Shown here in pieces: positions 31,159 to 36,043 of a DNA stretch of 36,043 nucleotides. The notes below the pieces were generated by a model, which saw nothing but the letters and a program-made list of their open reading frames with translations, was not told the origin of the DNA and did not search any database. Source of the DNA: Candidatus Cryptobacteroides excrementipullorum (lineage in GTDB: Bacteria > Bacteroidota > Bacteroidia > Bacteroidales > UBA932); assembly GCA_017695065.1 (NCBI GenBank), contig JADILZ010000013.1, positions 1 to 36,043 of the forward strand, read 5' to 3'. Position numbers and translations under genes: made by a program. The first letter of the stretch is position 1; each line of letters begins with the position of its first letter.

Positions 31159-32271
31159 TCAGAAGTCCGGAGACAGGGAAAGCAGGACGGACACTACTTC
31201 CGCGTAGTTCTTCTGGCCGGAAGTGATGCGGTTGCCTTTCAGGTAAAAGGTATAGAGAGCGTCCTGAATCCTGCCGACGGCAGGGCTGTAGCGGCTGCGC
31301 CAGTATTCCTGCTCTGACCTGAGCAGGTCAATGACAGCCGGATTTACGGATGACAACCAGTCCTGATATTCCTGTTTCTCCAGGAGGGTCCTTGCGTTGG
31401 ATATCACGTATGGGAGTATCCCGGCATAGCCGCTGTAGCGGACTTCGGGCCGGGCAGACCTGATACAGACATTAAAGGCCCAGAAATTCGCCTCAGCCTC
31501 GCTGCTTATCCCCAGAAGATGGGACAGTTCGTGAGCATACGTGAACGGGTACTGCATTTCCGGAAGCTCACGGTTCAGATGCGACTCGGCAAAGAAAGGT
31601 CCCATATATCCGAGCACGCCCACTCCGGAGTAAAGGAAATTGAAACATGTGAATTTCGGTCTCTGATATCCGTAAGGGCGTGAAAGCCCGTAATTCTCCG
31701 GGACACGGCGATAGATTCCCTTGATTTCCTCCTGTATCTGCCCGACATGGATGTCCACTGCAGAGGACGCGGACTCCGTGAAAGTCCCGCCGCCGCTTTC
31801 ACAGGCCATCCTGAAAGCGGAATTGAGACTGTCGGAATACGTGTACAGGAAATCCCTGAAGACATCCTTTTCATAAGCCGCCGGACGGACACCGGCCCTC
31901 TCATAGACGGAATCCCTGTAATAGTTCATGCCCCAGCCCCAGTAGAACCACACATATATCCACAGGACCCATTCCAGTTCCCTGAGCAATATACGTTTCC
32001 ATCTTTTACCCCTTTTCCGTGCCATTACAGGCCACAATACTAGCCAGGCCGCCATCAGCACCACTGCCCATTCGTCCAGAGAAAACGGGAACACAGAAGC
32101 CACAGCAGACAGCACAGCCGAAATCACCGGATACAGAGCCCGGGCATAGAACTCGCCTGCGCCTGGCACATAACGGAAGACAAGAGCTCCGGCAAGCAGT
32201 ATGGCAAGAAGTACTATATCGATGTATCCGGACAAGGGAGGATGTACCCGATCCGATTTCAGGATGTTCAT
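31159..32271 (-). CDS. DUF3810 membrane protein with zinc-protease motif
   Basis: The 370-residue protein has three to four N-terminal hydrophobic helices (about 15-36, 45-64, 67-83, 101-114) and a large extracytoplasmic domain. That domain contains AHELSH (His247, Glu248, His251), followed by Glu258/Glu260 in SSEAEANF. This HExxH plus downstream Glu pattern fits a gluzincin-like metalloprotease, and the protein matches DUF3810. The role is not established; activity on envelope proteins is inferred. Its ATG overlaps the PNPOx-fold gene stop by 4 bp (ATGA), so it is the last gene of the minus-strand operon. It converges with the Gfo gene at 31100; no clear terminator is visible between them. 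Confidence 0.85.
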   Translation of the reverse strand: MNILKSDRVHPPLSGYIDIVLLAILLAGALVFRYVPGAGEFYARALYPVISAVLSAVASVFPFSLDEWAVVLMAAWLVLWPVMARKRGKRWKRILLRELEWVLWIYVWFYWGWGMNYYRDSVYERAGVRPAAYEKDVFRDFLYTYSDSLNSAFRMACESGGGTFTESASSAVDIHVGQIQEEIKGIYRRVPENYGLSRPYGYQRPKFTCFNFLYSGVGVLGYMGPFFAESHLNRELPEMQYPFTYAHELSHLLGISSEAEANFWAFNVCIRSARPEVRYSGYAGILPYVISNARTLLEKQEYQDWLSSVNPAVIDLLRSEQEYWRSRYSPAVGRIQDALYTFYLKGNRITSGQKNYAEVVSVLLSLSPDF

Positions 32272-32669
32272 AATGTGATGTGTTCAAATTTGCGGTCAAT
32301 CCATAAAGTGGCTTCCGCCGCCTCAAAGCGAAGAATACAATAATCCGGGTCATCTGGCCCTTCCGGGAAATAATGCGCCATAAAGTCTTTCCAGAAAGCA
32401 TGGCGGGTTTCCATGTCATAAATGATTTCAGCCGTTCCTGTTAAGGTAACGCTGTCAGTCTCATGAACATAACAGATTCCAGCCTTTGGCTCCTTTCTCA
32501 AATGTTTCACTTTTTCCGAAGACAACGAGGTCGTCATCCACAGTGTTGCTATTCCGTCATGTCGCAGCACATCTATGGCCACAGGGCGGGGGGGGAAACC
32601 GTTCTTGTCGAAGTCGTATGTCGCCGCCTGACGGTCGAAAGATGTTCTGGAATTGTCCTTTGCGTTCAT
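32268..32669 (-). CDS. Pyridoxamine 5'-phosphate oxidase-fold flavoprotein
   Basis: The 133-residue protein has the split-barrel PNPOx-like fold of general stress protein 26 relatives: IATLWMTTSLSSEKVKHLRKEPKAGICYVHE, then VTLTGTAEIIYDMETRHAFW, then CILRFEAAEATLWID. Such small proteins bind FMN or F420-type cofactors or heme; the true ligand cannot be told. It is far too short and divergent to be the vitamin B6 enzyme PdxH. Both ends overlap neighbours in ATGA configurations (upstream triple-fusion gene and downstream DUF3810), indicating strong translational coupling. Confidence 0.82.
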   Translation of the reverse strand: MNAKDNSRTSFDRQAATYDFDKNGFPPRPVAIDVLRHDGIATLWMTTSLSSEKVKHLRKEPKAGICYVHETDSVTLTGTAEIIYDMETRHAFWKDFMAHYFPEGPDDPDYCILRFEAAEATLWIDRKFEHITL

Positions 32670-34444
32670 CGGTCCTGTATGCTGCGTTTGAAATAAACCA
32701 TATCCTTCAATGCTTTGCCCTCCTCGATTATGGGACGGTCATAATTCTTCACGAAGAAATCCTCCACGGTATGCGACCGGCTGAATCCGCAGTTCCTGTA
32801 GAATGACATGGTCTTCCGGCTGTCGCCTGTCCCTGCGGTCAGGACCCGGAACCGTCCCCTGTAATGCCTGCACAGATATTCTATAAACTCCCGTCCGTAG
32901 CCTTTCCTATGGAAACGCGGGTCTACAGCCAGATTTTTCAGCTCCAGCACTCCGCCACCTTCATCCGTGACTACGGCAACGGCTACCGGCGTATCCGACA
33001 AATCCTGCATCACATACATTTCGCCCCGCTCCAGATACCTGTCAATCATGGATTCCTGTTCGTCACCGACAAGCAGGAGCGGAAGGTACCTTTTTTTGTC
33101 AGCCTTTACAGGCAATATCCTTATTCCGCAGAGTTTTTCCATCACGTAATTTGTCATATCCGTCTTGTTTGCTTTCGCCTTCTGCTCCTTCACCGCCTTG
33201 TAGCCGTGTCTTTCGAAGAACAGCCGGGCAGTGATGCTGACCTCGGAAGTTATTTTACCCGCACCGTATTCCATGGCCAGTCCCTCTGCTTCCGAAAGCA
33301 GCTGTGTACCCACGCCTTTTCCCTGCCAGTCCTTGTGTACGAAAAGCGAATGCAGGTGCCCTACGGCGTTCATGGACGATAAGCCGATGATATTTCCGAC
33401 ACCGTCGAGAGCCGCGAAAAAGTCATTTTCTGACAAAAGGTCTTTCCAGTGCTCCGTGCTGTCCCCGCATGATGCCCAGTCTTCACACTCATCATCGCTA
33501 TAGTCCCTGGAATTTACGCACAGGACAGTGCTGCGGAACAGCTCCCGCATCTTCGGGATGTCGTTTTCCGCAAGTCTCCTTATTCTGTATTCCTGGCCGC
33601 CGTTTTCTTGTATCCCGTCCGGAGACGCGATTTCATTCAGAAAAGTTTCGATAAGCCTGTTGATTTCCTCCGGCCTGTCGGCGTTCGAGTTATGTCCGGC
33701 ACCTTCGATCCAGTGGACCGATTTTCCTGCTCCTGCCGCCCATCTTCTATTGTATATATTGGTGATCTGCCTGTCTTTCTTCCCGCTTATGAGCAGCACG
33801 GGACAGGCAGGGATGTCGTGTTTCATGGACAGAGCGTCTGCCAATAGGCGATATCCTCTTGCCGCAAGCCTGCAATATTCCTTTTTCCCGTAGGACAGCA
33901 TCATTGTTTTCATGAGTTTGCGCCCGTATTCCGTCTCGGCGCAGCTGAACGATCCGGATTTTACCAAAAGTTTCCATGGAAAGCACATATAGAGCCGGTA
34001 TGTATGTTTCAGAAGCCACAGTTCGGCCGCCGAGTAATATTTGCGGTCGAGCGGGGCCGAATCTATGGAGATGAATCCTCTGACAAGGTTTTTGTACCTG
34101 GACATGAACGCCTGCGCGACATATCCTCCGAAAGATTGCCCTGCAAGTACGCAAGGGCCGCCGCCTTCCTTTTCAAGTATCTGCCGTAGATACGAGGCAA
34201 GGTCATCCATGGTAAAACTCAGGCTGAACGGTCTCGATTCTCCATGTGCAGGAGGGTCCCAGACAAGGCAATTCCATGATTTGCTGAAATATTCCGTCTG
34301 TTTTTCGAAAAGCCGGCGGTCAGCGGACAGTCCCGGCAGGAAGACAATCCGGATTCCGGTATTCTTATCCCCGCCAGACCGATCCGGACCGGACGTCCAG
34401 TATACTATCCTGCCTTTTTCCGTCTGCAGCGTTTTCTTCTCCAT
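32666..34444 (-). CDS. Three-domain fusion: alpha/beta hydrolase, GNAT, GNAT
   Basis: This is a single 592-residue reading frame. Residues 1-272 form an alpha/beta-hydrolase with nucleophile Ser104 in GQSFGG, Asp224 in GKKDRQ and His251 in GAGHN, a complete triad. Residues about 285-437 form a GNAT acetyltransferase with acetyl-CoA loop VHKDWQGKGVGTQLL and FFERHGY. Residues about 440-588 form a second, different GNAT with VDPRFHRKGYGREF and FYRNCGF. All three catalytic or cofactor sites look intact. No signal peptide, so it is cytoplasmic. It starts 2 bp after the SDR gene and overlaps the PNPOx-fold gene by 4 bp. The substrate is unknown; hydrolysis coupled to N-acetylation is inferred. Confidence 0.85.
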   Translation of the reverse strand: MEKKTLQTEKGRIVYWTSGPDRSGGDKNTGIRIVFLPGLSADRRLFEKQTEYFSKSWNCLVWDPPAHGESRPFSLSFTMDDLASYLRQILEKEGGGPCVLAGQSFGGYVAQAFMSRYKNLVRGFISIDSAPLDRKYYSAAELWLLKHTYRLYMCFPWKLLVKSGSFSCAETEYGRKLMKTMMLSYGKKEYCRLAARGYRLLADALSMKHDIPACPVLLISGKKDRQITNIYNRRWAAGAGKSVHWIEGAGHNSNADRPEEINRLIETFLNEIASPDGIQENGGQEYRIRRLAENDIPKMRELFRSTVLCVNSRDYSDDECEDWASCGDSTEHWKDLLSENDFFAALDGVGNIIGLSSMNAVGHLHSLFVHKDWQGKGVGTQLLSEAEGLAMEYGAGKITSEVSITARLFFERHGYKAVKEQKAKANKTDMTNYVMEKLCGIRILPVKADKKRYLPLLLVGDEQESMIDRYLERGEMYVMQDLSDTPVAVAVVTDEGGGVLELKNLAVDPRFHRKGYGREFIEYLCRHYRGRFRVLTAGTGDSRKTMSFYRNCGFSRSHTVEDFFVKNYDRPIIEEGKALKDMVYFKRSIQDR

Positions 34445-34446
34445 AC

Positions 34447-35625
34447 TCAGTTCCGTGTATCAATTGTTTCAAGTAAAGTCCTGATATCATCAATCCATCC
34501 ACGTATTTCCCGGCTGTATTCCATGAACTTCTGCCCGTCTTTTTCGAAACCCGAAAGAAGTTTCAGCTGATGTTCCCAGTAATGCTGTAATTTTTCAAGG
34601 ACATCGTACGTGACAGAAGTCCGGCTATTCACGCCGTCCTGCCCGTTCATCACTTCTTCGAACATATCCCTGACTGTCTCTGCAGGGATACCGACCTGTT
34701 TCCTGAAATCACGCAGAACCCACTGTCGTTCAAAAACATTCCGCTTTTTCCATCCATCATGCTGGGATATGAATGTCCTTGCTATCCTGTCCATGAGTCC
34801 TGCCGGGATATTGTCTGCAATGTCCGGAGATAATACGGCATCCGTCCTGTTTCCCGAGTCGTTCAGGGCCTGTATGGATGAAATTTCCCGGCCATTATAT
34901 TCCTCGGCTTTGAGGACTGATAAGGCGAATCCAAGACCGGCATCACGGACATCCAGTATATGTTCCTCATTCTGAAGGTAAAATTCCTGTTCCGTCATGC
35001 CCATTGCCTTTGCAACTGCTTCTATGCTTTTGGCCGCATTTTCCGTCTTAACAAGGCCGGGTGCGATTGTATAGGTATAGACATGAGTCCCTTCAAGTTC
35101 CATAGAGAGTGCGCTGGAAAACTCTGTCTGGGCAGTCTTGAATGTTTCGTATGCGGCAAGATACGGGGCTGCACCTGACGATGACACGAAAACTATGCAT
35201 CCGCTGTCCCTTTCTCTCATCATTCCGAGGAAAAAGGATGTCAGCATGACCGGGGCTTTCAGGTTTACTGCATAGCACAAGTCCCAGTCTTCGATACTCA
35301 CTTCTCCGATTTTTCCGGTAATGACGGCTGCAGCGTTGTTGAATATAATATCCGGACAGCCGAACCGGGCAAGTATATCTCCGCGCATTTTCCTTACTGC
35401 CGTTCCGTCCGACAAATCTGTATGCAGGAAGAACGCAGCGTCAGGGAACTTTACCGTTATATCTCCTGCCGCTTTTTTTCCCTTTTCCTTGTCAATTTCA
35501 GCAATAAGGACTTTTGCTCCCATTTCTGCAAATGACTTTGCGGCTTCAAGTCCTATGCCGCCTCCTGCCCCTGTCAGCAGGACAATTTTTCCTGACAAAA
35601 TACTGCCGTCAATCCTGGTATCCAT
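34447..35625 (-). CDS. Short-chain dehydrogenase/reductase with C-terminal extension
   Basis: The 392-residue protein has a classical SDR domain at about 8-205: TGAGGGIG (18-25) for NAD(P) binding, NNAA (96-99), Ser148-150, and YETFK with Tyr159 and Lys163. The last part of the SDR fold is atypical. The roughly 140 residues after about 250 form a helical, charged extension rich in Trp and Phe (KLQHYWEHQLKLLSGFE). I do not recognise this extension. The ATG at 35625 is preferred; an in-frame GTG at 35634 is possible. The gene overlaps the upstream GNAT gene by 17 bp and is 2 bp from the triple fusion. The substrate is unknown. Confidence 0.82.
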   Translation of the reverse strand: MDTRIDGSILSGKIVLLTGAGGGIGLEAAKSFAEMGAKVLIAEIDKEKGKKAAGDITVKFPDAAFFLHTDLSDGTAVRKMRGDILARFGCPDIIFNNAAAVITGKIGEVSIEDWDLCYAVNLKAPVMLTSFFLGMMRERDSGCIVFVSSSGAAPYLAAYETFKTAQTEFSSALSMELEGTHVYTYTIAPGLVKTENAAKSIEAVAKAMGMTEQEFYLQNEEHILDVRDAGLGFALSVLKAEEYNGREISSIQALNDSGNRTDAVLSPDIADNIPAGLMDRIARTFISQHDGWKKRNVFERQWVLRDFRKQVGIPAETVRDMFEEVMNGQDGVNSRTSVTYDVLEKLQHYWEHQLKLLSGFEKDGQKFMEYSREIRGWIDDIRTLLETIDTRN

Positions 35626-36043
35626 ATCTGTCACTGTCCTCCAACCATTCTTCTCTCGTAATCTTCATGAAATGTTCGGTGCGGATGTCGCCCAGAGGGG
35701 AGGTATTGCCCTCTTCGGTGTGGTGGAAACGGAAGCCGCATTTGTCCATCACGCGGCGGGACTTCGTATTTCCGTCATAGTAGCCGCACCATACTGCCGA
35801 CATGCCCAAATCTTCGAAACAACGCTGCAATAGACACCGCACCGCCTCAGGTATCAGTCCTTGTCCCCAGTAGGGCCTGCCTATCCAGTAGCCGATCTCA
35901 CCGTCCGCCTTCATTTCCGCACTATGCAGCCCTTCTCCGGACATTATACCCGCACTTCCGACAGGCTCTCCGGTCTCTTTCAGGACCACGGCATAGGTTT
36001 CCGGGGCTGAAAATATCGTGCGAATCACATTCAGGCTGTCTTC
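35609..36043 (-). CDS. GNAT acetyltransferase (RimJ/RimL-like), 5' partial
   Basis: The frame runs open to the window edge, so the N-terminus is missing; the GTG at 36028 is probably internal because the preceding codons (EDSLN) stay in frame with a family-like sequence. The visible 144 residues contain GEIGYWIGRPYWGQGLIPEAV, the acetyl-CoA binding loop, and NTKSRRVMDKCGFRF, typical of RimJ/RimL-type ribosomal or small-molecule N-acetyltransferases. It overlaps the SDR start by 17 bp and is the first visible gene of the five-gene minus-strand operon. Confidence 0.82.
   Translation of the reverse strand, partial: EDSLNVIRTIFSAPETYAVVLKETGEPVGSAGIMSGEGLHSAEMKADGEIGYWIGRPYWGQGLIPEAVRCLLQRCFEDLGMSAVWCGYYDGNTKSRRVMDKCGFRFHHTEEGNTSPLGDIRTEHFMKITREEWLEDSDRYGYQD

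Noticed and set aside
32666..34444. Triple fusion as an assembly or frameshift artefact
   Set aside because: The frame is continuous with intact motifs in all three domains, and both ends have normal operon junctions.

Overview
The window looks like chromosome of a Bacteroidales bacterium (phylum Bacteroidota). Evidence is two large TonB-dependent receptors with N-terminal carboxypeptidase-regulatory domains, an S46 dipeptidyl peptidase, DUF4876, DUF6850 and DUF3810 proteins, a fused aspartokinase-homoserine dehydrogenase, and many sites matching the Bacteroidota sigma-ABfr promoter (TTTG, about 19-20 nt, TAnnTTTG). GC content is moderately high. A genus cannot be fixed from the sequence; a Rikenellaceae-like or Cryptobacteroides-like gut or rumen lineage is only a guess. 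No tRNA, rRNA, CRISPR array or transposase gene was seen.

Layout. 1-330 is a TIR-bounded repeat element. 536-7115 is an aspartate-family/methionine block: promoter, Met-rich leader peptide, metX, thrA-type fusion, metY, and after a repeat-filled gap asd. Together these supply aspartate semialdehyde, homoserine, O-acetylhomoserine and homocysteine. A strong hairpin separates asd from the convergent pheS (minus), which follows a small exported protein. A divergent promoter pair at about 8.83-8.91 kb drives that small gene leftward and a C69 peptidase rightward. 10.9-16.8 kb is a three-gene outer-membrane operon: TonB receptor, DUF4876 lipoprotein, DUF6850 barrel. 17.3-25.2 kb holds an M16 metalloprotease translationally coupled to a DPP7-type S46 peptidase, then a second TonB receptor with its own promoter. 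On the minus strand follow HAD phosphatase, YbaK-type deacylase and lgt as one operon, then aspS. A periplasmic Gfo/Idh/MocA protein is on plus. The right end is a tightly overlapping minus-strand operon: GNAT, extended SDR, a hydrolase-GNAT-GNAT triple fusion, a PNPOx-fold protein and DUF3810.

The most unusual material is non-coding. Four intergenic loci carry a roughly 125-bp core made of consecutive hairpins, several with compensatory base changes between copies. In two loci the core sits inside a 332-405 bp element with about 22-bp imperfect terminal inverted repeats. One element supplies the stop codon of the neighbouring HAD gene, and a remnant end forms the pheS leader. Two gene-specific regulatory candidates also stand out: a 17-codon leader ORF with five Met codons just downstream of the metX promoter, and an 18-nt perfect antisense copy of the asd start-codon region in the asd leader.
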